Source: AP-15 sp963814805 (GTDB taxonomy: Bacteria; Pseudomonadota; Alphaproteobacteria; ATCC43930; CGMCC-115725). From it: a stretch of 64,000 nucleotides of DNA. A model generated the notes under the pieces. The model did no database searches. It was not told the origin of the DNA and saw only the letters and a program-made list of their open reading frames with translations. Shown here piece by piece: positions 38,203 through 46,894 of this stretch. The translations under genes and the position numbers were made by a program. Position 1 is the stretch's first letter, and each line of letters opens with the position of its first letter. Location: the NCBI GenBank assembly GCA_963814805.1, contig CAWFER010000033.1, forward strand, positions 558,001 to 622,000. Reading direction: 5' to 3'.

Positions 38203-38278
38203 GTCCCCATCGTCTAGAGGCCTAGGACATCGCCCTTTCACGGCGGTAACAGGGGTTCGAATCCCCTTGGGGACGCCA
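38203..38278 (+). tRNA. tRNA-Glu (anticodon TTC)
   Basis: Acceptor GTCCCCA pairs with TGGGGAC, anticodon loop CTTTCAC gives TTC, T-loop GTTCGAATC, encoded CCA at 38276-38278. The accessory region 38.3-49.9 kb begins at its 3' end. Confidence 0.97.
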
Positions 38279-38338
38279 CTCCCGGCGGTCTGAGCTTGAC
38301 ATGCGCAGGACATGTTTCATGTTCAACACATGCCGACC

Positions 38339-38572
38339 ATGATCCAGATCCACAATGTTCCAGATGCGCTGCACCGCCAACTCAAATCGCGCGCCGCGAT
38401 CGAGGGCATGTCCCTCTCCGAGTGTCTCCTCGCTGAGTTGAGCCGAGTGGCCGAGCGGCCGACGCTCGCAGAGCTGCGCGACCGGTTAGAACGCCGCCCC
38501 CAGGCAGCCCCTAACGTCTCTCCCGAACAGCGGTCCGCGCCGAGCGCGACGCCGGGTGATCGCGCCAGGTGA
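38339..38572 (+). CDS. vapB: VapB/FitA-type antitoxin
   Basis: Ribbon-helix-helix antitoxin of about 77 residues: IQIHNVPDALHRQLKSRAA is the RHH strand and helix, followed by GMSLSECLLAEL and a flexible C-terminal tail that would wrap the toxin. Start ATG 38339 fits the family; an in-frame ATG at 38312 is possible. Stop TGA overlaps the vapC GTG start (GTGA), so the pair is coupled. It lies about 60 bases after tRNA-Glu. Confidence 0.87.
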   Translation: MIQIHNVPDALHRQLKSRAAIEGMSLSECLLAELSRVAERPTLAELRDRLERRPQAAPNVSPEQRSAPSATPGDRAR

Positions 38573-38962
38573 TCGAGGTCGACGCCTCGACGCTGCTGGA
38601 AGCGCTGTTGCGCACACCGGCCGCGGCGGCTGTCGAGGAGCGGCTGTTTGATGCGGGACTGACCTTGCACGCGCCCCACCTGATCGATGTCGAGGTGGCC
38701 CAGGTGCTTCGGCGCTATGCCGCGACCGGCCAGATCGAACCCGCGCGCTGCCATGAGGCGCTCGGCGATTTGTCCGATTTCCCGCTGCACCGCTATCCGC
38801 ACGATCTTCTGCTGCCGCAGAGTCTGGGAATTGCGGCACAACCTGGCGGCCTACGATGCGGTCTACGTCCCGCTTGCGGAAGCGCTCGATGCGCCGCTGT
38901 TGACCCGCGACCGCCGCCTCGCCACCGCCTCCGGCCATCGCGCCCGGATCGACCTTGTGTGA
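38569..38962 (+). CDS. vapC: VapC PIN-domain toxin (one frame break)
   Basis: PIN ribonuclease, about 130 residues. Acidic residues are in place: Asp in MIEVDASTLLEALL, Glu in LIDVEVAQVLRR, and the C-terminal Asp pair in LAAYDAVYVPLAEAL and LLTRDRRLA. The frame breaks near 38818; one extra base explains it, giving LLLP-RVWELRHNL. Start GTG 38569. If the break is real the toxin is dead; the pattern of breaks elsewhere makes error likelier. Confidence 0.87.
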
Positions 38963-39392
38963 AAGACTAAAAAGCCCACCGGGCCACAGCCGGCTGTCAG
39001 ATCCTGCTGAGATTTCCTACGCCGGTTATGTACCGAACGTGGCCTCTATTTGCTCGGCGCCGGAGCCTCCACAGGTGAAGCACCATTTGGAGCTGGCTTC
39101 TCGCGCGATCCTCTCGTCGATTTTTTGCGCCATGCTGGCTCGTTTTCAATCGGCCGGACCGAACACCCGCCTCTCAGCCGGTGCTGCTCGACGCAGGTGC
39201 CCACCTCACCGACTCCGACGGCCGCGCTCTGCGTCCCGGCGCCAAGGATTACTCGCAAGAATTGCTGCAGCTTATGCCGCCAAATTTTCCACGTTCTCAC
39301 TTGATGCTGGAACCTAACTCCTACTCCAACCGCAATCTCGCACGCAGGTTGCTGCCGATGGCGCGCTTTAAGCCGAACTTCATCGCTATCAT
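38963..39392. other. Gap before IS66-A with possible degraded gene
   Basis: About 430 bases with no intact gene. Two plus-strand pieces in different frames look protein-like: YLLGAGASTGEAPFGAGF at about 39042-39090, and VLLDAGAHLTDSDGRALRPG with stop at 39396, the latter resembling an ankyrin-type repeat. They could be parts of one decayed gene cut by the IS66 left end. Not identified. Confidence 0.25.
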
Positions 39393-39416
39393 GTAAGCGT
39401 CCGCTCTTGGCCGTGA

Positions 39417-41033
39417 TCAGGGGCCGTTTTCGGTGTTCGGTCGCTGAGATGCCCAAGGCATCAGCTTGTCGATCCGATTGATCGGATGGCCGTCGGCGAA
39501 CTTGGCGAGCGTGTCGGTGAGATAGGCTTCCGGGTTCACGCCGTTGAGTTTCGCGGTTTGCAGGATGGAATACATGGCGGCGGCGCGATCGCCGCCGGAG
39601 TTGCTGCCGGCGAACAACCAATTGCGTCTGCCGAGGGCAATACAGCGGATTGCGTTTTCGGCGATGTTGTTGTCGGCTTCGAGCCTGGCGTCAGCGACAA
39701 AGCGCGTCAGCGCGATGCGGCGCTTGATTATGTAGCGCAACGCCTCGGCGAGGCCCGACCGGGCCGAGAGCTTGCGCTCGGTAGCCTCCGCCCAGGCGAA
39801 GAAGACATCGAGCAGCGCGATGGCAGCAGCGCGATGCGCCAGCCGCTCGGCAGGCGGCGCGAAGCGGGCCTTGTCCTCGACGGCGTAAATCAGCGCGATC
39901 TGGTCGAGCCCCGCCTTGGCGAGCGGCGACTTTGTCGTCTCCCACACCTCGAAGATGTTGCGGCGGCTGTGGGCCCAGCATGCCACCTCGGTGATCGCCG
40001 CCTTCCCCGGGGCGCGGCGTCGCTGATCGTAGAGCGCCTCGAACCCGGCATAGGCGTCGGCCTGCAGAAAGCCGGCGAAGTTCGCCAGGTGCTGCGCCGG
40101 GTGCTCGGCGCCGCGATCGGGGCTGTAGAAGTAGGCGGCGGCCGGCGGTGCGGGGCCACAGAACGGCCGATCGTCGCGGACATAGACCCATAATCGCCCC
40201 GTCCGGGTTCGCCCCAGGCCGGGCTCTAGCACCGGCGCCGGCGTGTCGTCGCCGTGGACCTTCTCGGCGGCGAACACGTGGCGGCGAATGCCCTCGACGA
40301 TCGGCTGCAACAGCCAGACCGCCTGACCCACCCAGTCGCTCAGCGTCGAGCGGTCGAGATCGAGCCCGTCGCGGCCATAGATCTCACTCTGCCGGTAAAG
40401 CGGCAAGTGATCGGCGTACTTCGACACCAGCAGGTGGGCGAGCATGCCCGGTGCGGCCCCTCCGCGCGGCGTCGGCAGAGCCGGCGCCGGCGCCTGGGTG
40501 ATCGCATCGCAGCGCCGGCAGGCATATTTTGGCCGGACATGCCGGATCACCTGAAACCGACCGGGGAGATCGTCGAGCCCCTCGGTGACGTCTTCACCGA
40601 GCCGAGCCATGTCGCCGCCGCACGCAGGACAAGTGCAACCGCCGTCGTGCTCCGGTTCGTGCACGACTTCCGCGCGTGGCAGATGATCCGGCAGCGGCTT
40701 GCGCTTCGGCCGGGCGCCCTCGCGCACCGGCATTGGTCGGTCTTCAGCAGCGGCCTTGCTGATCTCTTCAGCCTCGCCGGCTTCCAGCTCCTCAAGCCGC
40801 AGCTCGAGTTGTTCGATCCGCATGGTCAGCCGCTCCGAGGAGCGGCCGAACTGCATCCGCCGCAGCTTGGCGATCTGGAACTTGAGCTTCTCGATCTCCA
40901 GGGTGCGCAGCTGAACGGCCAGCTTTGCCGCCTGGAGTTCTGCGGTCGCCGTCGCCAATTCGACCTGGCAGGCCAGGGCAAAGGCGCGAAGCGCTTCCGG
41001 ATCGGAGGCTAGATCGGCCGAGGCCAGCGACAT
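39417..41033 (-). CDS. tnpC: IS66 transposase TnpC (element A)
   Basis: DDE transposase of 538 residues. A coiled coil near the N-terminus (EKLKFQIAKLRRMQFGRSSERL), a zinc-finger CTCPACGGDM and CRRCD, then the catalytic region with HGDDTPAPVLEPG, LQADAYAGFEAL and NNIAENAIRCIALGRRNW. The C-terminal LNGVNPEAYLTDTLAKFADGHPINRIDKLMPW is the IS66 C domain. Intact, so the element may be active. It is only moderately similar to the transposase of element B, so the two are different IS types. Confidence 0.95.
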   Translation of the reverse strand: MSLASADLASDPEALRAFALACQVELATATAELQAAKLAVQLRTLEIEKLKFQIAKLRRMQFGRSSERLTMRIEQLELRLEELEAGEAEEISKAAAEDRPMPVREGARPKRKPLPDHLPRAEVVHEPEHDGGCTCPACGGDMARLGEDVTEGLDDLPGRFQVIRHVRPKYACRRCDAITQAPAPALPTPRGGAAPGMLAHLLVSKYADHLPLYRQSEIYGRDGLDLDRSTLSDWVGQAVWLLQPIVEGIRRHVFAAEKVHGDDTPAPVLEPGLGRTRTGRLWVYVRDDRPFCGPAPPAAAYFYSPDRGAEHPAQHLANFAGFLQADAYAGFEALYDQRRRAPGKAAITEVACWAHSRRNIFEVWETTKSPLAKAGLDQIALIYAVEDKARFAPPAERLAHRAAAIALLDVFFAWAEATERKLSARSGLAEALRYIIKRRIALTRFVADARLEADNNIAENAIRCIALGRRNWLFAGSNSGGDRAAAMYSILQTAKLNGVNPEAYLTDTLAKFADGHPINRIDKLMPWASQRPNTENGP

Positions 41034-41090
41034 GCGCCACCCTATCGCGCGCGCTCATGCCGACAGAACAGAAAGCGAATCGCTGCTCCT

Positions 41091-41444
41091 TCACACCAGC
41101 ATTGGTCGGGCCGACGCCGGCGGTGCTACCGTGCGGCGCCAGTCCATCGCCTCGATCAGAAGCGCCAGTTGCGCCGGCGTCAGCGTCAGCGTGCCATCGA
41201 CGATCGGCGGCCAGACGAACTTGTGGCGTTCAAGCCGCTTGGCGAACAGGCACAAGCCGCTGCCGTCCCAGTACAGGCCCTTCAAGTAATGACCGCGCTT
41301 GCTGCGAACGATGAAGACATGGCCGCTGAACGGATCGGCGCCGATGATCCGCCGCACCTTGGCCGCCAGCCCATCGAACCCGGCCCGCAGATCGATCGGC
41401 TGGCAGGCCAAAAACACCTTCGTGCCCGGCGCCAGGCTGATCAT
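41091..41444 (-). CDS. tnpB: IS66 accessory protein TnpB (element A)
   Basis: Accessory protein of 117 residues required for IS66 movement. Marks: FLACQPIDLRAGFDGLAAKV, DPFSGHVFIVRSKRG, and LYWDGSGLCLFAKRLERHKF. Start ATG 41444 overlaps the tnpA stop by 4 bases (ATGA), a standard IS66 coupling. Intact. Unrelated to the IS200/IS605 TnpB nuclease despite the name. Confidence 0.95.
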   Translation of the reverse strand: MISLAPGTKVFLACQPIDLRAGFDGLAAKVRRIIGADPFSGHVFIVRSKRGHYLKGLYWDGSGLCLFAKRLERHKFVWPPIVDGTLTLTPAQLALLIEAMDWRRTVAPPASARPMLV

Positions 41445-41881
41445 CCCAGTCCCTTCACCGCCGACAGCACTCGCCGTAGCGCCTTCTCGTTGACACTGCC
41501 GTCGACGCGAACCCGGGCGCCGCCGGGCAGATCGATTTCGATTACCCCGGCGCGCGCCGCCAACGTTAGCCCGGCCCCGCGCGGGCCTGGCAGGGCGGCC
41601 GGCATTGGCATCGCCGGGTTTGCGTCGGACGGGTCCGCGACGACGCCGAGCTGGATGAACCCCGTCAACACCGGCGAGGCGGCCTGCGCCGCCAGCGCGG
41701 CAGCTTTCCACGCTGATCGCCAGTTATACAGCAGGCTCTTCGAGATCCCGTGCCGCCGGGCGACTACCGCAACCTGGCCACCCTCGGCTTCCACCTCGGC
41801 CATCAGCGCCGCCTTCTCCTGCGCCGACCACTGCCGGCGACGCTCAACCCGCGCAATAATCTCGCCGTCAACCCACAGCAA
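41441..41881 (-). CDS. tnpA: IS66 accessory protein TnpA (element A)
   Basis: Helix-turn-helix accessory protein, 146 residues, first gene of element A. The HTH is RRRQWSAQEKAALMAEVEAEGG...VARRHGISKSLLYNWR; the C-terminal part IEIDLPGGARVRVDGSVNEKALRRVLSAV is the conserved IS66 OrfA tail. The start is TTG 41881, 87 bases inside the right terminal repeat. Its 3' end overlaps tnpB by ATGA. Confidence 0.9.
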   Translation of the reverse strand: MLWVDGEIIARVERRRQWSAQEKAALMAEVEAEGGQVAVVARRHGISKSLLYNWRSAWKAAALAAQAASPVLTGFIQLGVVADPSDANPAMPMPAALPGPRGAGLTLAARAGVIEIDLPGGARVRVDGSVNEKALRRVLSAVKGLG

Positions 41882-41968
41882 TCCTTCTGTACGTCCAGAA
41901 GGACCCAGCTTCTCTCACCGCGCCCGTCTCGACCACACGCCGCAGGCCGGTTCAGACCCGACGCTTAC

Positions 41969-42966
41969 GGTACGGCGAGCCCCAACTCGATTTTCACCGA
42001 ACCGCGATCAGTTCGACGCCGCTGTCGCCGATGAGTTGGACCGTTGGTTCCCATCCCCGTTCTCGACAAGATCGCATGGGTGCTTGCACAAATACGTCTT
42101 TTCGGCGAGCGGCATTTCGTCGAGTTTGGCGAGGTCATTCTCAGCAGCATCATTCGCGAGGTGTCTCACCAGGACCCGACTGATCTGCGTATACGACGGC
42201 GAAAAGAGTTACTAGACGATGCTCCGGTACTGGAATTATTCGCCGAGCGAATGGAAGTCCAAATTGATCGTTTGGTGAAATATTGGACGATCGCGGGCCG
42301 CCAACCGGGACCGATTATTCCTCCATCAATTTTTGAGGGCAACTCCCGCGTTGCAGAAACATTCTCAAACTTGGGCTTGGCCGCTGAGTCTGTGGATTGC
42401 GTCCTCACCAGCCCGCCCTATGCTACGGCCTTACCTTACATCGATACCGACCGCCTGTCGCTCATGGCGATCATGGGCATTCAGAGCGCTGAGCGAGCCG
42501 ATTTGGAGGAGGGACTTACCGGATCGCGCGAAATTCGCCGCAGTACACGAAAATCTTTGGAGGATGAACTAAGTTCCTCCAAAGCAAGCGAAATGCTACC
42601 TCGGCCTATGGTTCAAGCTCTGCGCAAAATCCTAAGAGCGAACAAGAATGGGAATGTTGGCTTTCGGCGGGAAAACATGGCGTCTTTGTTGTGGAGATAT
42701 TTTCCGATATGAGGTTGAATATAAGACAAATTGCCACATTCTTGGTCCCAGGCGGTCGCGCTCATTACGTTGTGGGCGACAGCGGGACGAACGCAGGAGG
42801 ACGCTGGACCGCAATCGAAACATGCCGGCATATCTGTGATATTGCGGAGGCCGAGGGCCTTCGCGCCCGCCGGCTCGTCGAGATTTCCATTACCACCGAA
42901 AACTATAAGCACATCAAGAATGCGATCACGGAGAACGCCGTGTTGGAGTTCCACAAAGCCGCTTAG
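41969..42966 (+). pseudogene. Site-specific DNA methyltransferase, 5'-truncated at IS66-A and frameshifted
   Basis: C-terminal two thirds of an N6-adenine or N4-cytosine DNA methylase. Coding character begins at the very edge of IS66-A (RFSPNRDQFDAAVADELDRW), continues as PVLDKIAWVLAQIRLF, contains the catalytic DCVLTSPPYATALPYIDTDR (motif IV SPPY), then GFRRENMASLLWRYF and, after a break, SDMRLNIRQIATFLVPGGRAHYVVGDS (SAM-binding motif I region), stop TAG 42964-42966. Two breaks, near 42050 and 42695, each restored by adding one base to a short homopolymer. Composition is less GC-rich than the host. It is convergent with, and overlaps by its stop, a restriction endonuclease gene, suggesting an R-M pair. 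Confidence 0.8.
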
Positions 42967-43195
42967 AACCATCCAAATCTTCGCGGCTCCTTTCCGTCTC
43001 CGGGCATTTGCTGATCGCATGTAGCCAGCCAAGGGGCGTAGTCCGGGCTGTCCGGCCTGTGAACCGTAATTTCATAGTCTGTTTGAGCGATTTGCCCCTT
43101 CTCGAAGATCATAATCGAGCCCTCGGGAACAACCGCGACCAGTGGAGAAGCCGTGATGCGCATTTTGCTCTTTGCCTCGTAATAGACGGTGTTGA
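42963..43195 (-). pseudogene. 3' part of PLD-type restriction endonuclease gene, cut off by IS66-B
   Basis: C-terminal 75 or so residues (NTVYYEAKSKMRITASPLVAV...PEGSIMIFEKGQIAQTDYEI...PRRFGWF). Coding runs unbroken across the target duplication into the 5' part found beyond IS66-B, so both are one gene. The stop overlaps the methyltransferase stop. A frame from ATG 43220 read inside the IS end is accidental. Confidence 0.65.
43188..43195. repeat. Left target-site duplication of IS66-B
   Basis: GGTGTTGA, identical to the 8 bases after the right end (45790-45797). Eight-bp duplications are the rule for IS66. Confidence 0.93.
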
Positions 43196-43263
43196 GTAAG
43201 CGATGAGCCGTGGCCACCATCCGAACGGCTTGACGGGCCGGTTTTGTTCGCCGCCGCCGATGA

Positions 43264-44850
43264 TCAGTGTTCGGCAGCCCAGCCCCAAGGCGTGAGTTCG
43301 GCGAGCCGGCTGTTGGGCCAGTTGTTGACGAGCTTGGTCAGCACGTCGGTGAGATACGCTTCCGGATTGACGCCGTGGAGTTTGCAGGTCTCGATCAACG
43401 AGGCCAGCATCGCCCAGTTTTCTGCCCCTTCGTCGCTGCCGGCGAATAGCGCATTTTTTCTGTTCAGAGCAATCGGGCGCATAGCGCGCTCGACGGTGTT
43501 GGAGTTGATCTCGATGCGGCCGTCATCGAGGAAGCGCACCAGCCCATCCCAGCGGTTGAGCGCATAGCGGATCGCCTGGGCGATCGACGAGCCGCCGGCA
43601 AGCTGTGCCAGGGTCTTCTCGAGCCAGGCCTTCAGCGCTTCGGCGAGCGGCTTGGTCTTCTCCTGTCGAACCGCGCGGCGCTCGTCGGCGCTCTTGCCGC
43701 GGATCTCGGCTTCGATCTGGTAGAGTTCGGCGATCCGCTTCAGGGCCTCGGTGGCGATCGGCGCCGGCGGCGATTTGGCGAGGTCGAAGAACTGCCGCCG
43801 CCAATGTGCCCAGCAGAACGCGAGCGTGGCCGGCCCGCCGGTGCGCTTGGGATCGGCGAGGCTGAGGTAGGCGGCATAGCCGTCAGTTTGCAGCACGCCG
43901 GCGTAGCCCTTCAGTAGCGCCGTGGCGTGATCCCCACTGCGCCCCGGCGCGTAATTGTACACCACCGCCGGCGGCGCTCCGCCTTGCCACGGCCGGTCGT
44001 CGCGGGCAAGCACCCAGAAGCAGCCCTTTTTGGTGCGCCCCCGCCCGGGGTCGAGTACCGGTGCCGTGGTCTCGTCGGCGAAGAGCTTGGTCGAGCGCAG
44101 CAGCTCTTCGCGCATCAGCCGCCACACCGGTTTGACCTCGGCTGCGGCGTAGCCAGTCCAGAAGGCCAGGGTTGCCCGATCGATCGCGATGCCTTGCCGC
44201 GCCAGGATCTGGGCCTGGCGATAGAGCGGGCAGTGGTCGGCATACTTCGCCACGACGACATGGGCGACCAGCCGCTCGGTCGGCAGGCCGCCCTCGATCA
44301 GCCGGGCCGGCGCCGGCGCTTGCACCACCGCCTCCTGGCAGGCGCGGCAGGCGTATTTCGGGCGGCGCGTGACGATCACCCGGTATTGCGCCGGGATGAC
44401 GTCGAGCCGCTGCGAGCGATCTTCGCCGATCACATGCATCGTGCCGCCGCAGCACGGGCAGGCGGTTTCTTCCGGTTCGACGACGATCTCGACCCGCGGC
44501 AGGTGCTCGGGCAGCGGGCCGCGGCCGGCGCGCCGCTTTTCCGAGCGCGCTTTGCGCAGCGCCGGATCGGCCTTCTCCTGTTCGGCCTCGCCGGCGGCGA
44601 TCGCCTGTTCGAGATCCTCCAGCGCCAGGTTGAACTGGTCGGGGTCGAGCTTTTCCGAGCGCCGGCCGAACTGCATCCGCTGCAGCTGGCGAAGCAGGTG
44701 GCGCAATCGGTCGTTCTGGCCGGCGAGCTGATCGCGCTCTTCGATCAGCCGCGCCTTCTCGGCCCGCTCGGCGTCGCGCTCGGCCCACGCCGTCAGCACC
44801 AGGGCGTGCAGCGCAGCGGTGTCGTCGGGAAGGCGCTCTTGTGTCGTCAC
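43264..44850 (-). CDS. tnpC: IS66 transposase TnpC (element B)
   Basis: DDE transposase of 528 residues. Coiled coil and RLRHLLRQLQRMQFGRRSEKLDPDQ near the N-terminus, zinc-binding CPCCGGTM and CRACQ, catalytic LFADETTAPVLDPGRG, LQTDGYAAYLSL and INSNTVERAMRPIALNRKNALFAG, then the C domain LHGVNPEAYLTDVLTKLVNNWPNSRLAELTPW. Start GTG 44850 (MTTQERLPDD). Intact and probably functional. Confidence 0.95.
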   Translation of the reverse strand: MTTQERLPDDTAALHALVLTAWAERDAERAEKARLIEERDQLAGQNDRLRHLLRQLQRMQFGRRSEKLDPDQFNLALEDLEQAIAAGEAEQEKADPALRKARSEKRRAGRGPLPEHLPRVEIVVEPEETACPCCGGTMHVIGEDRSQRLDVIPAQYRVIVTRRPKYACRACQEAVVQAPAPARLIEGGLPTERLVAHVVVAKYADHCPLYRQAQILARQGIAIDRATLAFWTGYAAAEVKPVWRLMREELLRSTKLFADETTAPVLDPGRGRTKKGCFWVLARDDRPWQGGAPPAVVYNYAPGRSGDHATALLKGYAGVLQTDGYAAYLSLADPKRTGGPATLAFCWAHWRRQFFDLAKSPPAPIATEALKRIAELYQIEAEIRGKSADERRAVRQEKTKPLAEALKAWLEKTLAQLAGGSSIAQAIRYALNRWDGLVRFLDDGRIEINSNTVERAMRPIALNRKNALFAGSDEGAENWAMLASLIETCKLHGVNPEAYLTDVLTKLVNNWPNSRLAELTPWGWAAEH

Positions 44851-44954
44851 GACCGGGATTATCGCACTTCGCTGGCGCCCGTAAGGTCTTCAACCACAAG
44901 GTGAGTCACTGTGACGCAGGCCCCTGATCAAGTCAGAGGCGGACGCTCAGCCGC

Positions 44955-45323
44955 TCAGCCCGCCAGCTGCGGCCGCCTGATCCTGGGTGCGTACACCCGT
45001 CTCCAGTCCAGCCCTTCGAACAACGCGGCCAGTTGCGCTGCGGATAACCGCATCACCCCGTCGCTGATCGCCGGCCATTTGAACTTGGCCCCTTCCAGCC
45101 GCTTCCAGATCAGCACCAGACCGGTCCCGTCATAGACCAGCATCTTCACCCGGTCGGCTCGCTTCGAGCGAAACACGAAGATCGTCCCGCAGAACGGGTC
45201 CTGCCGCAGAACCGATTGCACCGTCGCCGCCAAGCCGTCGGCACCGCGGCGGAAGTCGACCGGGCGTGTCGCGATCAGCACCCGCACCCCCGCCGGCGGC
45301 GTGCCAGACAGGGCGGGGATCAT
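44955..45323 (-). CDS. tnpB: IS66 accessory protein TnpB (element B)
   Basis: Accessory protein of 122 residues: LIATRPVDFRRGADGLAATV, QDPFCGTIFVFRSKRADRVKM, VYDGTGLVLIWKRLEGAKFKW. Start ATG 45323 overlaps the tnpA stop by 4 bases. Intact. The 104-base gap to tnpC is normal for this IS group. Confidence 0.95.
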   Translation of the reverse strand: MIPALSGTPPAGVRVLIATRPVDFRRGADGLAATVQSVLRQDPFCGTIFVFRSKRADRVKMLVYDGTGLVLIWKRLEGAKFKWPAISDGVMRLSAAQLAALFEGLDWRRVYAPRIRRPQLAG

Positions 45324-45706
45324 TTCATCGCCTTCAACAGGCGCAGCACCTTACCCAGAAAGGCCAGCTCGACCCCCGCCTCAACGCGCACGATCGCGCG
45401 GCCGATCTCGATCTCGATCGCCGCCGCGCCGGAACCGCCCTGGCTCTCCGCCACCACCGGCACGAAGTCGGACGCAGCAAGGCCGGCGTCGGCAGCCGCG
45501 GCCAATCTAAACTCCCGCCAACCGTAGAGCTGGTTGCGATGAAGTCCGTGGCGCAATGCGATCTCGCTCGCCTGCGCACCCGGCGCCAAGCTTTCCGCGA
45601 CAATCGCCGCCTTCTCCGCGGTGCTCCAGCGCCGCCGTCGCGGCGTCCCCGTCAGCACTTCCACGCGACGGAAGCTGTGCACATCAATTGGCAAATTACT
45701 TGGCAC
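45320..45706 (-). CDS. tnpA: IS66 accessory protein TnpA (element B)
   Basis: HTH accessory protein of 128 residues: RRRRWSTAEKAAIVAESLAPG...IALRHGLHRNQLYGWR, then the tail IEIEIGRAIVRVEAGVELAFLGKVLRLLKAM. Start ATG 45706, about 80 bases inside the right terminal repeat. Intact, overlapping tnpB by ATGA. Confidence 0.93.
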   Translation of the reverse strand: MPSNLPIDVHSFRRVEVLTGTPRRRRWSTAEKAAIVAESLAPGAQASEIALRHGLHRNQLYGWREFRLAAAADAGLAASDFVPVVAESQGGSGAAAIEIEIGRAIVRVEAGVELAFLGKVLRLLKAMK

Positions 45707-45789
45707 ACGATCCTCCTGCCTCGCTCGAACCAGGCAGGATCACCCCATCGCCGCCATCCGGCGCAAGGTGGGGGTCAGGCTCCGCTTAC

Positions 45790-45797
45790 GGTGTTGA
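45790..45797. repeat. Right target-site duplication of IS66-B
   Basis: GGTGTTGA immediately after the right terminal repeat, identical to 43188-43195. Confidence 0.93.
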
Positions 45798-46777
45798 GGG
45801 CGTAATTCGATAACGTCAGCTATGGCGCGGGGTTCTGCCCGAACACCGTCACGTTTACGATGGGATCGGGCGTCAACTGAGGATAGGCCTTATTCCCGCA
45901 AACTTCGGCACCGCCGCTCCGATGAAAGGCCATTTGAAGAACTCAGGGTGCTGAAGCACGGCCCGCACGCTTAAGAAAATTTCTCCGTTATGGTGAGGCC
46001 TAATCTGAAGCGCGAGACCTTGTACACTGTTGGCAGCAGCGGGTATGGCCGGGCGAGCCCCGGAAGGAGCCCCTTCTGTTGGGGCGGCAGGAACCGTCCT
46101 TGTGGGCCGACGTCCGGGCAAGGCACTTGGCAGCTTAATGGGTAGGCCCGACCTCGGAAGGGGCGCCGCAGCACCTCCGCGCGTGTCCCCTTCGTCGCTT
46201 GTCTCCCGCATCGATGCTTCGTTCGGCACGGTGCCATCCCCCAAGCCATGCGGCGAGTTTTGCCGCATTGAGAACTGATGTCGCGGGGCATTGCTTAGGA
46301 AGTAATTCCTCCCAGCAATCCGTGAACGGCTTGAGGTTTGGGGCATCGTCCGGCAGGTCAAAATCAATTCTCACTGCCGCCTAAAAATTGGTCTCAGTCC
46401 CGCCGACCGTCAGATTATTCGAGCCGACGAACAGGCGTGCGGCGCTTCGGCCTTGGAAAGCGTAAATCTTCGGATGAAATGTCAGTCCGCGCCCGCGCGT
46501 GACATAGGCGCAGTCGAAAGAATCCAGCGCGAACTGGAGCGCCTCGGCGCTAGTGCCCCAGTGATCTACCCCGAAAATTGCCTCGATGCGAAGGCCTCTT
46601 TCGCGAGCGGAATCGATGAAAGGCTTCAACCGGAGCAACGGTCCGACTTTGGCGAAAGGGACGATGATTTTTGAAGCCGGAGTACTGCTTGTCGGCCGGC
46701 GCTTCCTTTAATTGACTTAGGAGGCGCTTCCGGTCCGTCGGTTGGTCCAACGGATTGATTAAGGCGGGTCGCGTCAT
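45790..46777 (-). pseudogene. 5' part of PLD-type restriction endonuclease gene, interrupted by IS66-B and degraded
   Basis: Starts at ATG 46777 (MTRPALINPLDQPTDRKRLL). After removal of one A near 46673 the frame gives VGPLLRLKPFIDSARERGLRIEAIFGVDH, LTFHPKIYAF and LFVGSNNLTVGGTETNF: the H-x-K and N of a phospholipase-D fold, as in NgoFVII-like restriction enzymes. A TAG at 46381-46383 stands where GAG is expected, then RIDFDLPDDAPNLKPFTDCWEELL follows in the same frame. Further breaks lie near 46243 (extra G) and 45905 (missing base), and a second TAG at 45820-45822. Joined to 42963-43195 it would encode about 405 residues. Dead gene; its presumed methylase partner is also truncated. Confidence 0.7.
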
Positions 46778-46894
46778 GAGTTAACCCTATACAGGGTTGC
46801 AGCAATTCGAACCTACCAAATTAGCCGCGTTTTTGAGCGGAAGTGCGCCGTTTTGGTGCAGAACCAGGTTCCTGAGCAAGAGCCACGTGCAGTG

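Larger units (their letters stand above)
39393..41968 (-). mobile_element. IS66-family insertion sequence A (complete, no target duplication)
   Basis: Element of 2576 bp with imperfect terminal inverted repeats beginning GTAAGCGTC at both ends (left 39393, right end 41968 on the opposite strand). It carries tnpA, tnpB and tnpC in the usual IS66 order, all intact on the minus strand. The 8 bases outside the left end (GCTATCAT) and right end (GGTACGGC) differ, so the 8-bp target duplication expected of IS66 is missing; this suggests a deletion or recombination at one end after insertion. Confidence 0.9.
43196..45789 (-). mobile_element. IS66-family insertion sequence B (complete, with 8-bp target duplication)
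   Basis: Element of 2594 bp. Terminal repeats start GTAAGCG...GAGCC at each end (left 43196, right 45789). tnpA, tnpB and tnpC are all intact on the minus strand. Perfect 8-bp target duplications flank it, so this is a simple and probably recent insertion. It interrupts the restriction endonuclease gene about 75 codons before its end. Element B differs in sequence from element A. Confidence 0.95.

Noticed and set aside
42963..43220. Free-standing 85-residue gene from ATG 43220
   Set aside because: Its first codons lie inside the IS66-B end; removing the IS and one target duplication joins the rest to the upstream endonuclease.
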